From Panagrolaimus kolymaensis (Eukaryota > Nematoda > Chromadorea > Rhabditida > Panagrolaimidae), in NCBI GenBank assembly GCA_028622995.1, contig JAJQJQ010000030.1, positions 434,001 through 498,000 on the forward strand: a stretch of 64,000 nucleotides of DNA. Direction: 5' to 3'. The position numbers and the translations under genes are program-made. Of this stretch, positions 50,336 through 61,573 are shown piece after piece (positions within the stretch are counted from its first letter, which is position 1; each line of letters starts with the position of its first letter). The notes beneath the pieces were generated by a model. It was not told where the DNA came from and searched no databases. It saw only the letters and a program-made list of their open reading frames with translations.

Positions 50336-50951
50336 AAAATATTTTTTTCTTTGTTTTTTTTTAATAAATAATTATTTTCGGTGTATATTTGCTAAAATGT
50401 TACTCATGTTAATAGCAAAACAGTCAACTAAAAATTTCGTGGAACATAGAAACAAAAAGTTTAGAGCATAAATAAAAAAATAGTTAAGCTTTGTAAAAAA
50501 ATTTAAGATTGAAATTGTGAAATCGCGTCATATTTTTTTTGGACGACGGAAGCGAGGCTTTCAATTTGGAATAATATTTATTTTTTGTACAATTGAACTC
50601 AAAATATTTTATTTTTGCTTGTAACTCAATTATAACTGCACTTTTTTTTGTTATCAGCAGAAAGAAAAAAAAAATTGAAGAGATGCTGCATAAACAAACA
50701 AACAACATATATGCACGCGGAGTATCTTTTGTTGTGTTTTTTTTGTCTAATGTCACTAAAACTAATATGCTTTAAACAATTATGTTAGACATTAAAGATT
50801 CAAATATAATCATCACTCACTGTAAATGATAATATTATTTGACAATTATGCAACCCTTAATGGCCCCGGTAAAAATGACATAAAAGAAGTAACATAAAAA
50901 AAATTATACAATATTCTTTCTTTTTTTGTTGTAAAACAAAGAAATAAAATT
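50336..50951. promoter_or_regulatory. Upstream region of CUB-like copy C, with shared module
   Basis: From about 50581 the sequence follows the module found upstream of copy B: TTTTTTGTACAATTGAACTC, AACTGCAC, TTATCAGC (GATA-type), TAAACAAACAAA, TATATGCACGC.GAGTATCTT, TCTAATGTCACTAAAA, TTAGACATTAA.GATTCAAAT, then ATTATGCAA. Similarity fades at about 50850, some 100 bp from the ATG. The extent and order show it was duplicated together with the gene. It is probably the shared promoter. Confidence 0.7.
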
Positions 50952-53931
50952 ATGGAAAAGATTGTATTTTTATTAGTTTTTTCAAGTTTTATTTTGGCTA
51001 ATAATGGCTTGACATTTCAAAATATTTCATGTACTAATGATTATAAAACATATTTTTTATCACAAAGTCAAATAACATATTTTCGAACACCTAATTTTCC
51101 TGAATCCCTTTATGTATTAACAGAAGACTCAGTATGCAATCTAATTTTTAAAACTGTAAGTTTTTTTTGTTGGTGCATAAATTAAAATTGAAATTTTTTT
51201 TTTTTTTGCTTTTTTAGGTTGAGCTTGAAACATTTTTTTGGATTGCTTTATTCAATGGAAATACACCATATATATTTATTAATTCAGATGCAAATCGTGA
51301 TCGTTTTAAGTATGTCTTTTTATTAATTCTAAACTTTCACATAAGATTCTTTTAATATACACTTTTAGTCCATACAACTCAAACAAAGGATTTTTGAGTT
51401 ATTCGGCAATTTCAGATGATATACGTTTCTCGTTAGCTGGTGATTACACAGATTATCCAGTATATGTTGCATTTGAAGCAATTATTGCAATTTATAGTAA
51501 TTGTTTTGGACCGTTATAATTTAGAACATTTCTCATCTAGAACAGGGATGCTCGATCTTGCATTTTAACCGATCCGAACACTCGAACTTTGAAGATTTTG
51601 TGGAAAAAAAAGGATGGAAATTTCTAATCACGAACAACGATCGATCATCCCTGACAAAAAAAAATCATTTCGCTCAACTTTTGAAAAAAGACGTTTAATG
51701 TAAATATTTTATATTTGAATTCATTGCAGATATTCAAGCACGTGAGCATTCATGCCCACTTGCAAATGAAACCATTTCTTTGGAGGATGGAAAAGTGATT
51801 CCAATTGCATCAGATTTTAATACAACTCTAAGCAATACAACATGTTGGTGGAAATTTCAAATAAATTCCAACAATCAAAGATTTAAAATTGTTATTCAAC
51901 ATGTTAATTTCACGAAACCATTTTCTTTGGATTTAGAAACAGATGGGAAAATTATCGCAAAGTAAACAATTATTTTAAAAAGCAAAGCTTTTAAAAAAAA
52001 TTTTTAGATTTAATAACACTTACAAACAATTATATCCTGAGCCATATTATTTTGAAAGCAATACTGGCATTTTTACTTTAAATTTTAATAGCGTTGATTT
52101 TTATAATAATGGCTTTTTTGCTATTGTTTCTGCTGTTAACAAAACTTTTACTTTCCCTAATAATCAGTGTGAAGAGGATGAAGAATCTATTTATTATGGT
52201 GAACAGGGATACAGCCCATATGATGTAAAGAATTAATTTAATTTCAATATAAATTTTCTAATTCTTTTTTTTAGAGATGTGAATCATCTGTATTTACCGT
52301 GCCTGCAAACCATCAACTTTTTATCGATCCAAAACAATTTTTTATTGAAGAAAATGCTGATAAAGTCACATTAACCACGTTAAAAAATAACAACACTTAT
52401 CTAATAACTGATCGATTCAATTATCTTTTAACTTCCGAAGCAGGCGATTCAAAAGTTGAATTTTTATCTGATGGAAGTATTCAACAAGATGGATTTTATC
52501 TTGAACTGGCCTATATGGGTAAATTTTATTTTTAATTTAAAAAAATACTAGTTTCTAATTTTAGTTTTTTTTTTTAAATTAGATAACAATTTTTTTAAGA
52601 ATGTAAATGCTCTAACTCCATAATAATTCCACATTGCGGTGGTAATGCTTGGACTAGTATACATATAATAAATGATGATTATTACTCAGAGAACTATTGT
52701 ACTAACATGAAGTGCAGCTTTAATGTAAGCGAACAATCATTATTATTTTAGGTAATTTAATAAACATTTAATATTTTTAGATTGTTCATAATGAAAGTTG
52801 TAGCGAAAATTATTTCACACTTTCATATACACTTAGTGGCCGGGATGAATTGGATTATACTCTTTTATATAATAATGGTGAACTTTTTGCAAAGTAAATT
52901 ATTTAAAAAAAAAGACAATGTACAGAATTATTATATGGTTATAAATTTACAGCTATACAACATTTGAAGGTGTAACAGCATTTTCAACCTCAACTAACAT
53001 AACTATAGAATTTTCTTCTGGTCCAGCTTCAGAAGTTACCATGGTGCCATATGGAAGTTTAAATTGGCTTATTAAAGTTCATTACATTGATACTCCAACT
53101 TTTTTCCCAACCATTTATCTTAATGAAACCATTCCAACATATGTTAGTTGGATGAATGATTTGAACATTAATTCAGCGATTACTGTATGCTCATCGATAA
53201 ATGATACAATGGAATTATTTGTAAATCAAAATGTCCAAGCCCTTTCGAATTATAGTATTTATTATGGAACCGATTTAATGAATTTTATTATGACGTATTT
53301 TCCAATAATAATAAAAATAAGTTTAAAAAAGTTAATTTTTAGATTAGATTCTCATTTAATTAAATCCAATAATGAAAACATTCCTCGAAATATTATATTA
53401 TTGTCACAATGTATAACCCTTTATAATTATAATGCTAAAAATTTTTGGAGCAATGATATATTAAATGCTGTGACATTTTTTAGGCTAATAAACGGTAAGT
53501 AAAAATTTAAATTGTAAATGTAAAATATGTATTTCTAAATGTTATATTTAGCTAACACCAAAAATTGCAAAGATACGAATAACGTTTTTTTGACACCCAG
53601 TTATTCGACAGCTGTTACATTTATTAACCATGCCCAAGCATTATCTACGGGCGATTGTGAACTTATTTTATTAAGCGGAAACACAGGTTCAGATGATACT
53701 TATATTTCTTTTGGTAATTTTTCAACAACATCTCAAAATGGTCCTGTTGTTTTCAAGAGCGCTTTAAACCAAAGAGAATATTTTCGCATTGAGTTAGTTT
53801 TTAATTTTTGCTAAAAGCATTCGTAATTTGATTATAGACCTGGCGAAAATGCACTTTGGGAAAGACTTGCCATTTTTTGTCCTTCTATAACTGTAACACT
53901 TCCTAAATCCAGTGACGTTACATTTAATTAA
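50952..53931 (+). CDS. CUB-like multidomain protein, copy C, 3'-truncated
   Basis: Twelve exons (50952-51155, 51218-51309, 51369-51496, 51730-51961, 52008-52224, 52275-52518, 52600-52724, 52781-52893, 52953-53294, 53343-53494, 53552-53792, 53838-53931) join in phase to 727 residues, matching copy B exon by exon. The signal peptide (MEKIVFLLVFSSFILA) is nearly identical. The reading frame ends in KSSDVTFN followed by a stop, exactly where TCGATTAATCG-rich DNA begins. In copy B the same point continues for over 200 residues, including the Thr-rich stalk and GPI tail. The product, if made, would be soluble and secreted rather than anchored. The last exon's poly(A) signal would have to come from the element. 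It may be a pseudogene or a new shortened gene. Confidence 0.8.
51543..51653. mobile_element. 111-bp MITE-like element in an intron
   Basis: Terminal inverted repeats CAGGGATGCTCGATC and GATCGATCATCCCTG (one mismatch) bound a 111-bp segment of higher GC. It lies in intron 3 of CUB-like copy C and is absent from the corresponding intron of copy B. The CAGGG-type ends suggest a hAT-derived MITE. No clear target-site duplication is visible. Confidence 0.65.
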
Positions 53932-54798
53932 TCGAAATCCTTCGATTATCGATTTCGATTAATCGAAATTAATCGAAAGTTTTCGGTTATCGATTATCGA
54001 TCGATTAATCGAAAATCGAAAGTCTCGATTATCGATTTTCGATTAATCGGCAAATTAATCGATTCGATTAATCGAATTTTTTTAGTTATTAAAAACCATA
54101 TTTTTTTATTACAAAATTTAATAAGGTGATAAAAATTTCGACTTTAAATTCGAATTCAAAACATAAAAACACATTTAAAATATTTTTTTAGTCTAAAATA
54201 ATAGATTTGAAAATTTCTTTTATGAGTACATTAATGTTTTGTCGAATCATCAAAAGCCTGGAATACATAATTTTGCGTAAAAAAAGAGGCTATAATTGTT
54301 TACACATTTTATAAAAATATGGATTACACCACTTTTAAGTTAGTTTATGAGAGTATCCAGACTTTCATGAGTAATTTGTAAAGATTATAAAACCACAAGA
54401 ATGTTTTCTCAAATTTTGGAACCATAAGTAGGAAACTAATGAAAAAATATTTTTGAGAATTCAGAAATAAGGAAAAAATAGCTTATAAAAGTTTAAATAG
54501 GTAAAAAATACACAAAAAAACAGAATTGGAAAAAATTTTCAGGCAAAAAATAGCCAAATTAGGGCTTATTTTGAGGTAAAAAACGTAAATTTTGTCATTC
54601 GATTAATCGATAATCGGATGCTTCGATTATCGATTTCGATTAATCGAAATTAATCGAAATTTTTCGATTATCGATTATCGATCGATTAATCGAAAATCGA
54701 AAGTCTCGATTAATCGAATCGATTAATCGAAAATAATCGAATTTCGATCGGTTATTTTTCGATTAATCGTTCGATTAATCGAATAATCGACAACACTG
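53926..54798. mobile_element. Non-autonomous hAT-like element with TCGATTAATCG clusters
   Basis: Both ends are clusters of the palindrome TCGATTAATCGA and variants. A 92-bp unit at 53940-54031 recurs in direct orientation at 54621-54712 with few changes. The right edge ends CAACACTG, whose reverse complement CAGTGTTG is typical of hAT terminal repeats; no matching left end is visible, so the left side is truncated or lost. The interior (54090-54590) has no coding frame. It directly abuts the prematurely ended CUB-like copy C. hAT assignment is inference from the terminus. Confidence 0.65.
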
Positions 54799-55247
54799 CT
54801 GTTAACCATAGATGAGTTTTTTCAGTTCCGCCAGGTTTTGATTTGTCTCGATTTAAAAAAAAATTCGATTCTAAACCCTTTTAAATAAATAAAAAAAACT
54901 GACAAAATAAGTGGATATAAAAATTTTAAAAATTTGAATATTTTTATTTTTAATTAAAAATTTTTCAATGTATGGAGGAAGTATATAAGACGCCTATAAA
55001 CAAAACTTTCAAAGTCAACTGAAAAAAATGAAAAAAATAAAAATAAAAGCTCATAATTTTGAGAAGCTTAAATTTTCTATTTTTCTTCATTTTTTCCTCA
55101 TCAAATATTTGGGATGAGGAAATTAATGAAAAAACATGAAATTTTGATTTCTCAAAAATTTTTAGGAAAAGGAGGATATTTTTCTTGAATTTTTTTCCTC
55201 CTTTTTTTGAAGGAATTTTATAGTCAAAAAATTCTTTACAACCAAAA

Positions 55248-55312
55248 GGATTCGAACCCACGACTTCCTTCTCCTCTCAAACTTCTCTACTAACCACTAC
55301 TCCACCATAACA
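55248..55312 (-). ncRNA. tRNA-like Pol III promoter, left arm
   Basis: On the minus strand the sequence reads TGGTGGAGTAGTGGTTAGTA (A-box-like) and, about 30 bases on, GGGTTCGAATCC, a perfect B box. The spacing is as in a tRNA. The stems do not fold as a clean tRNA, so a tRNA-derived SINE head is more likely. It points outwards, towards the left end of the element. Confidence 0.55.
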
Positions 55313-55559
55313 TTGAAAGCAAAGGTTTAAAAGTGGACTTTTATCAAATTTTTTTCTTGTGATTGATGGAATTTTAATTAATTTATGTTTCAAATTTTAT
55401 ATGTTTTGTTTAAAATAAGTTTATAAAAATGTGTGAATAATATTTCATAAATAATAATAGAAGACAAAGCAAACAATTAAAATAAAAAATACATATAACA
55501 AAAAAATTGATTTACAATTTCAACGGTTTTTTTATTGTTCTGAAATTTTGCCACTTTTT

Positions 55560-56240
55560 TTAATTGGATTTTTCTTTTTTGCTGTTTTTATCGTTTATTT
55601 TGGATGCAAACCAAGTTTTTGAAATTGTATCACTTTTAAGAAATTGATCCAATAGTTTGTTGTCAATATCCTTCGGAATTGTTATTACAGGATTTTCTGC
55701 AACAACTTTGTTTTCGATTCGTTTTAAAAGATTTTTGAAATTTTCAGGTGTGGGATATTTTTCAACAATTTGTGGTAAGTTTTTGAGTTCATCAAACGCT
55801 TCTTTTGGAATTGAGCCTTTGATGGCATTGCACATCTTTGTATGTTTTTCTTCATCCAATTTTTTTGGTTTGATAATTTCAGGAAGAATTTTTAAATCAG
55901 GAGTTTTCTGAAAAAAAAATTTTCTAAACTTATTAATTAAATATTTAATAAAACTTGCCTTAAACAATGGAAATGCACAAGTTGCATTTTTATCATTTTT
56001 TAAAAAGGTTTGTGAGCGAATAAATTGAGCAATTTTCCTATAAACTTCTCCATCATTGCTTCTTGAAATTTCAAAAAAATGATTGCCGAAAAGCATTCCG
56101 TGCTGTTTTACATTTGATTTTACCATGCTTTCAAAATCGTAGGTCGTTGGGATGAGGTTGTTGGCAACAACTTCTAAAGAATTTGGAGCAACAAATGAAG
56201 CAGATGATGTTGAAAATTTTGAAGATAAGTAAAGTAACAA
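55560..56240 (-). CDS. ORF inside the foldback element, unknown function
   Basis: Two exons: 55959 to about 56240, and 55560-55907, joined in phase 0 by a GC-AG intron of 51 bases (AAG/GCAAGT ... TTTCAG). The start is unclear; the frame opens at a TTG next to the right-arm boundary and begins hydrophobic (LLYLSSKFSTSSASF), perhaps the end of a signal peptide. About 209 residues follow, with SLEVVANNLIPTTYDFESMV, KQHGMLFGNHFFEISR, two Cys, and a Lys-rich tail (NDKNSKKEKSN). There is no transposase, integrase or reverse transcriptase motif. It may be a captured host gene carried between inverted arms. I do not recognise it. Confidence 0.6.
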   Translation of the reverse strand: MLLYLSSKFSTSSASFVAPNSLEVVANNLIPTTYDFESMVKSNVKQHGMLFGNHFFEISRSNDGEVYRKIAQFIRSQTFLKNDKNATCAFPLFKASFIKYLINKFRKFFFQKTPDLKILPEIIKPKKLDEEKHTKMCNAIKGSIPKEAFDELKNLPQIVEKYPTPENFKNLLKRIENKVVAENPVITIPKDIDNKLLDQFLKSDTISKTWFASKINDKNSKKEKSN

Positions 56241-56462
56241 AAAATCCGTTGAAAATTATAAATCAATTTTTTTGTTATATGTATTTTTTATTTCAATTGT
56301 TTGCTTTGTCTTCTATTATTATTTATGAAATATTATTCACACATTTTTATAAACTTATTTTAAACAAAACATATAAAATTTGAAACATAAATTAATTAAA
56401 ATTCCATCAATCACAAGAAAAAAATTTGATAAAAGTCCACTTTTAAACCTTTGCTTTCAATG

Positions 56463-56528
56463 TTATGGTGGAGTAGTGGTTAGTAGAGAAGTTTGAGAGG
56501 AGAAGGAAGTCTTTGGTTCGAATCCTTT
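56463..56528 (+). ncRNA. tRNA-like Pol III promoter, right arm
   Basis: Mirror copy of the left-arm element: A-box-like TGGTGGAGTAGTGGTTAGTA and B box GGTTCGAATCC at 56514-56524. It points outwards to the right. The region between the boxes (GAGAAGTTTGAGAGGAGAAG) lacks a recognisable anticodon arm. Confidence 0.55.
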
Positions 56529-56806
56529 TGGTTGTAAAGAATTTTTTGACTATAAAATTCCTTCAAAAAAAGGAGGAAATAAATTCAAGAAAAATATCCT
56601 CCTTTTGAAAAAGGAGGAAATAAATTCAAGAAAAATATCCTCCTTTTCCTCAAAATTTTTGAGAAATCAAAATTTCATGTTTTTTCATTAATTTCCTCAT
56701 CCCAAATATTTGATGAGGAATTTTCTTTAAAATACCAAAATTTTTAAATCATATGAGGAAAAAATGTATTTTTTTTATTTTTTTCAGTTGACTTTGAAAG
56801 TTTTGT

Positions 56807-57331
56807 TTATAGGCGTCTTATATAACAATAGCAGAGATCCAATGTAGCGAAGTCTTAAAATATAGGTGAGTATTTTTAAACAAATTTAAAAATAAATATT
56901 GTAAAAAGTTTACCTGCGTTTAAAAGTCTGATTAATTTAAAATAATTTTCTGTTGTTTGTTTTGGCCAAACAGGAATATCTAATTTGTTAAAGGATTCCA
57001 AAATAAATGGAAAACAAATTTTTAGGATTGAAGAATCAAAGCGAAAGAAGATATTTTTTGATGGTTTCTATGTCTAAAAAAATATTAATAAAAATATGGA
57101 AAATCCTTTTTTCTTAAAATTAATAAGATGGCTCACTCCTTGGTTTATGTGAATAATCAATCGATTAACATCGATTTCAACAGCATTTGTCGTTTGATGG
57201 AAATATTTTAAAACAAATTCAAAAGTTTGTTTTCCAGCTAACATAAAATGGGTTAAATTTCCTCCATCACTAAATTTTCCAGTAAATTGATGAAAAATTT
57301 CATTGAGAATTTCATCATTGAGTTTAGGCAT
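56807..57331 (-). pseudogene. F-box-like gene cut by the foldback element
   Basis: Exons 57137-57331 and 56914-57067 join in phase. The start MPKLNDEILNEIFHQF and NLTHFMLAGKQTFEFVLKYF form an F-box-like N-terminus, followed by INQGKPSKNIFFRFDSS and LDIPVWPKQTTENYF. A third exon (from 56853) begins DFATLDLCYCY and then runs into the end of the inverted repeat, where IRRL and a stop are encoded by the element. No continuation is evident on the far side of the element. Intact nematode relatives are roughly 250-400 residues, so this is truncated. It would presumably have been an SCF ubiquitin-ligase adaptor. Confidence 0.6.
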
Positions 57332-57692
57332 AATTTTGTTATTTAAAAAAATATATATAAAAATTAGCAGATATCTATAAAAAAATAAAAGAAAAGTGAG
57401 CAACAGCCAGAAAAGCGATAAATAAATGTCAATGCAAAGAGTTGTTTTTGCGCAAATAAATTTTTAGAATGATTTCTCTCTAAGGCCATCCAAGAATAAA
57501 CAATGTCAGTGATGGTGAGGAAAACAAGGCCCAAGTTATCACCATATTTTTTCATTAAAATGAAACCAAGCATTTGCCGCAATATTGTAAGTCATAATAA
57601 TCAGTAAAAAATTTATTCACAATTTTATAATATACACAAAATAAGCTCACGAAAAAAGGTTACAGTAAAAATGTATGTAAAATGAATCAAAA
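57332..57692. other. Spacer between F-box remnant and Sec6
   Basis: A minus-strand frame (57364-57582) has hydrophobic composition and no splice partner, and was left unannotated. Nothing else was seen. Confidence 0.4.
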
Positions 57693-60679
57693 TCAATGAG
57701 CACCACGAGTTGTTGTAAAGACCAAAGTTGCAAACATATTATGCATTGTTTCTTCCAAAGCAGGTAAAGTTTTTCTTCCACCAAGTTTACAAAAGCTAAA
57801 CAATTTGATCATATCTTTATCACCTTTCGGATTGAATCGACCATTATCAATTGCTTCATCAGCGATAGTTCTGAAAATAAAAGGTTTAGTAACTCAAAAA
57901 ATCAAAGAAACAACTTTCACACAAAAATGGTTCATCAAAAACTTACTTTGCTTCTGTACCATTAACATCTTCACGTGAACTTATTAAAGCTGCCAATAAA
58001 TCAGCATGAACATCAGGATACTTTCTTACAAATGATGAAGTTGATAATGAGATTAAACTTTTATCACGTAATTCCAATATATCTGCCATAGCTGATAGCA
58101 CTGAAGTAACCATAGGACCACGACGTTCAAGGTAATGTGAAAATATTTCTTCAATTCTTTCAGAATCTTCTCGAAGTCTTGCAGCTGATAATTGTCTTTC
58201 TTCATAGTTTGAGTATGTTAATCGTTTAGCATCAATAGCAATAATATATTCTCCCACAACTTTGAATAGTAGCTCTTCCAAAAGTGCATAACGAATATGT
58301 GGTCGAAGATGTTGATAGTCGTGATAATAATCAAGGATAGTTATACAAATTGTTTCACGATCATCTGAACCACGTAACCATTCACGAGTTAATATGTTAT
58401 TAAGATGCTTCTGAATATCTTCATACACTTCATCTAGCATGGCTGAGACACTGAAAACCATCGATTATAGCAACAGTAAGAAACCCTTCACAAAGCAAAA
58501 ACAAGCATAAACAATAGTCACTTACGCGGATTGCATACTAAAGTTCCAATGTTTCTTTAATTGATCAATTTTTGTGATTAATTCTTGTCGATTTATGCCA
58601 AATGTCGTTATTGATCGTGAAGTATCTTGACCATCATGCGCACCAGTATCCGATTCCATTGTTAAACGAATATGCTTTTCAAGTTTATCAGTAGATTCAC
58701 AGCATATATCAAGGTTGTTTGCAACAGCGATCTAAAACGAAAGCATCAATACAAGAAACAAAAAGTGACAAATATAAAATTACCAAAGTTGCAGTAAATC
58801 GTTTGAACATTTCACGATTTTCAAAATGTTTAACTTTGTATGCCATTGTTGCATCTTTGTAACGAGTTGAGAAAGTTAAAAATTCATCAATAGCAACATC
58901 AATCACTCGAGGTATAACTTCAACCGAGATTTCTTTTGTTAAAGCCACAGTATCTTCAATCATTCCAAATAATATTGATGGTAAAGGTGTGTAAAAACAT
59001 CCATTGTTATCTTCTTCAGGTGCAGAATGTTTATACCAATCCTAAAAAAATCAAAACATGAAACTAAAAGCAAAAATCATGAAGCAACAACTTACATCTT
59101 TTTCAGTATGTAACGCTTTTTCAAGCCAATCATGAATATCTTTTTTAGTTATTTCAATATATCGATCATAAAGTTGATTTGTTGTTATTCGAGAAAGTAA
59201 TGGTTGTTCTTGAAGAAGAGCTGGAGTTGCAATACCTAGCTTAGGATCACCAAGAATTTCACGACCACTAAAAAACGAGGTAGGTTAAAATCAATAATCT
59301 TTGTAACAACAATCAAAGGTATTAGCAGCTTTAGATAACATAAAATCAATGCAAAACAATTAATGGTTAAGCAAAACATACCCATAAGACTGCACCCAGC
59401 TTAACAATTGTACTAATTCATTCTTTTCCAAATCATCCGATGCAATTTCGCGTAACTGAAAAAAGTAACATAAAAAAGTGATTTGGAAAACAATAAACAT
59501 AATAACAGAAACAAAATAACTTACTCTTTTTGAGATAGCAGTATGGTACATGTTAATATAGCGGTCATAAATTTTGTACTCAGGAGGAAAACATGGAGCT
59601 AAAGCACTTTTGACAACTCTCAAATCTTCAACCACAACTTTTCGGCATACTTCGAGATACACAGCTAACCAATGTTTGTTTGTTGAACGATCTTGAAGTT
59701 GATTACCTTCAACACGTTCGGTAACATTCTTAGATAAAACTTCGAATAACTTTGCTCTCCATTTTCTTGGCCTTCCAGGTGGCATAAAGTTGTTATTTGT
59801 AACAAGCCTGGCAATATAATATTGATCAATTCTTTCTTCTCTTTCAATTATTCGTAAACAAGACACCAATTTTTGTGGACCTTCTTCCATTCCTTGAACA
59901 GCATTCAAAGCTTTCGTACAAATAAACCATATTGCTTTTCCTAGCTCTTGAACAAGTTGATCGACATCAGCAAAGTATCGTTCGAGAAGCTGAAAATAAA
60001 TGACAATTAGAAGCATATATTGAAGCAAAAGTTAGTTTTTGAAAAGTAAGCATATTGTACGGAAAAAAGAGCATTCTCAGTGTGTTATCAAATTATCAAA
60101 AGTTACCTTCTTATCGTGTTCAGTTTTGCTGCCTTGAACCTTATGAACTTCAAACATTAAATCATCTCTTGCATTTTCGAGTTCCATGATACTAAAAAAT
60201 AAAAAGTTTAAAAGTATTTACAAAAAATCAACAAGCAATTACTTTTTATGAGCATAAAGCAGTTCACCATTACGAATAAATTCTTCAGTTTTGTCAATCG
60301 TATCATGAACATTAAAGATATGTTTCAAATTTTCCATTGCAGCAGCATATTGAGAATACGTGGTATTTGCAGATGATAGTTCTTTAATCTTTTGTTTGAG
60401 TTCAGGAACAGATTGAAGTTTGTCAGAAGTTCTTTGAATTGATTTTTCTATTTCTTTTACGTCTTCTGTTGCTGTTTGAAGATGACCAATAGCTGTACGA
60501 ATTCCTTCAAGTTGTGATTGAACCGCGGTTCTTAACATCGCTTCCACGGCAGCTTTCTTTCGTTCACCTTTCTTTCGAATTTGATCAAGATTTTCTAATG
60601 CATCCGGACGTTGAAAGATCTTTTGAATTTGATCCAATGCAGACGCTTCAGCTTGTCGTTGAATTTTTGCAGCATCCAT
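57693..60679 (-). CDS. exoc-3: Exocyst complex subunit Sec6 / EXOC3
   Basis: Nine exons (60243-60679, 60107-60191, 59525-59989, 59382-59455, 59096-59267, 58784-59041, 58526-58731, 57947-58450, 57693-57870) join in phase to 792 residues (human about 745). The N-terminus matches Sec6 closely: FQRPDALENLDQIRKKGERKKAAVE, QSQLEGIRTAIGHLQ and AAAMENLKHIF form the coiled-coil region, followed by IIEREERIDQ, PPGRPRKWRAKLFEVL and ASDDLEKNELVQLLSWV. The C-terminal helical bundles include DEVYEDIQKHLNNILTREWL and FVRKYPDVHADLLAALISSRED. It is one of eight exocyst subunits tethering secretory vesicles to the plasma membrane. The gene is intact, and its codons are less A/T-biased than its neighbours'. Upstream in-frame ATGs exist, but MDAAKIQ is preferred, following a TTTTCAG acceptor. 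Confidence 0.95.
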
Positions 60680-61573
60680 AATAGTGATGATGATATGTTC
60701 CTGAAAAATTTTATGGTAAGCAAAATTTAAGAAAAATGGCAAAAAATAACAAGTAATGATTTATTTCGTACAAACGCAATGACAAGTAACTTTAGTGACA
60801 CGTATATAAAATGCAATAATTTATTATAACTTTTTCAATGCAAATGTTTAAAACATAAATAAAGGCAGCTCAAAAAAATAACAACAAATAAAAAACCCGA
60901 ATAAAAGTTTTTATAAGTGAATGAAGATACATAATTCAATGCATTATTTTAACCAAAAAATGAGAGACACAAGTTAAGATTTAAAGGATCGGCAACTGGA
61001 AAAATGAAAAATGCGGTTAAGGAGATACTAAATTCTTAGGATAGAAGCAATTTAAAAAATATTGGAAGGAAAAATCAAGAAAAAAAAATTGTTGAAGAAG
61101 AAAGAAAAATTTCAAAGCAATGATTCAACGTTTTCAAACACGCAAGAAATGCTTTTGGCATCATTGCCACGTAACACCAAAATAAAAAAAGAAAGAATGG
61201 AAAGGCTTCAAGCTTTTTCTATTAGCATTCAACAGCAGCTTTTTCGTTTTTGGTATTTTTTTTAAAGCAAAACAAAACAAAAAATAATTCGATGATTCTT
61301 TTATAATTTTTTTAAAAATAAAAAATATTATTTTTTTGTGCAATGATTGCTAACTCGCTCCTCGATTCCTTCTTTTTTTTGCTTTTGGTAAACAGAAAAA
61401 AGTGTTTTTGTTTTTTCGATTTTTTTTCTTCTAATATTTAAAAATTTTGTTTCTTGCTTTTGGGTTTACAGTAACGGATTTTTTTTAAAACTAAAATACA
61501 TAGAAAATTCAAGCTGCCAATCCTTTTTCTTACTCAATTTTTTTTATACTTTAACATAATCCTTTTTTATAAA
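60680..61573. other. Spacer between Sec6 and MESD
   Basis: A/T-rich. Frames at 61062-61265 are Lys-rich noise. No RNA gene or repeat was seen. Confidence 0.4.

Larger units (their letters stand above)
54982..56824. mobile_element. 1.84-kb foldback element with tRNA-like heads
   Basis: Long inverted arms, 54982-55533 and 56239-56824, match over nearly their whole length. Both outer ends read TATATAAGACGCCTATAAAC towards the inside; the inner ends share AAATCAATTTTTTTGTTATA and CCGTTGAA. The right arm carries a roughly 37-bp tandem duplication (AAAGGAGGAAATAAATTC...) at 56567-56643, explaining its extra length. Each arm holds a tRNA-like Pol III promoter, and the centre holds a two-exon ORF. 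It lies inside an F-box gene. I cannot place it in a known transposon class: there is no transposase and no firm target-site duplication (flanks share only a TATATA-like stretch). Confidence 0.8.

Noticed and set aside
53926..54798. CRISPR-like or satellite array
   Set aside because: Repeat units are irregular palindromes without uniform spacers, the host is a eukaryote, and the hAT-like terminus gives a better explanation.
54965..55261. Minus-strand ORF inside the left arm
   Set aside because: It lies in the inverted repeat and is Lys/Phe-rich, and the matching right arm does not keep the frame.
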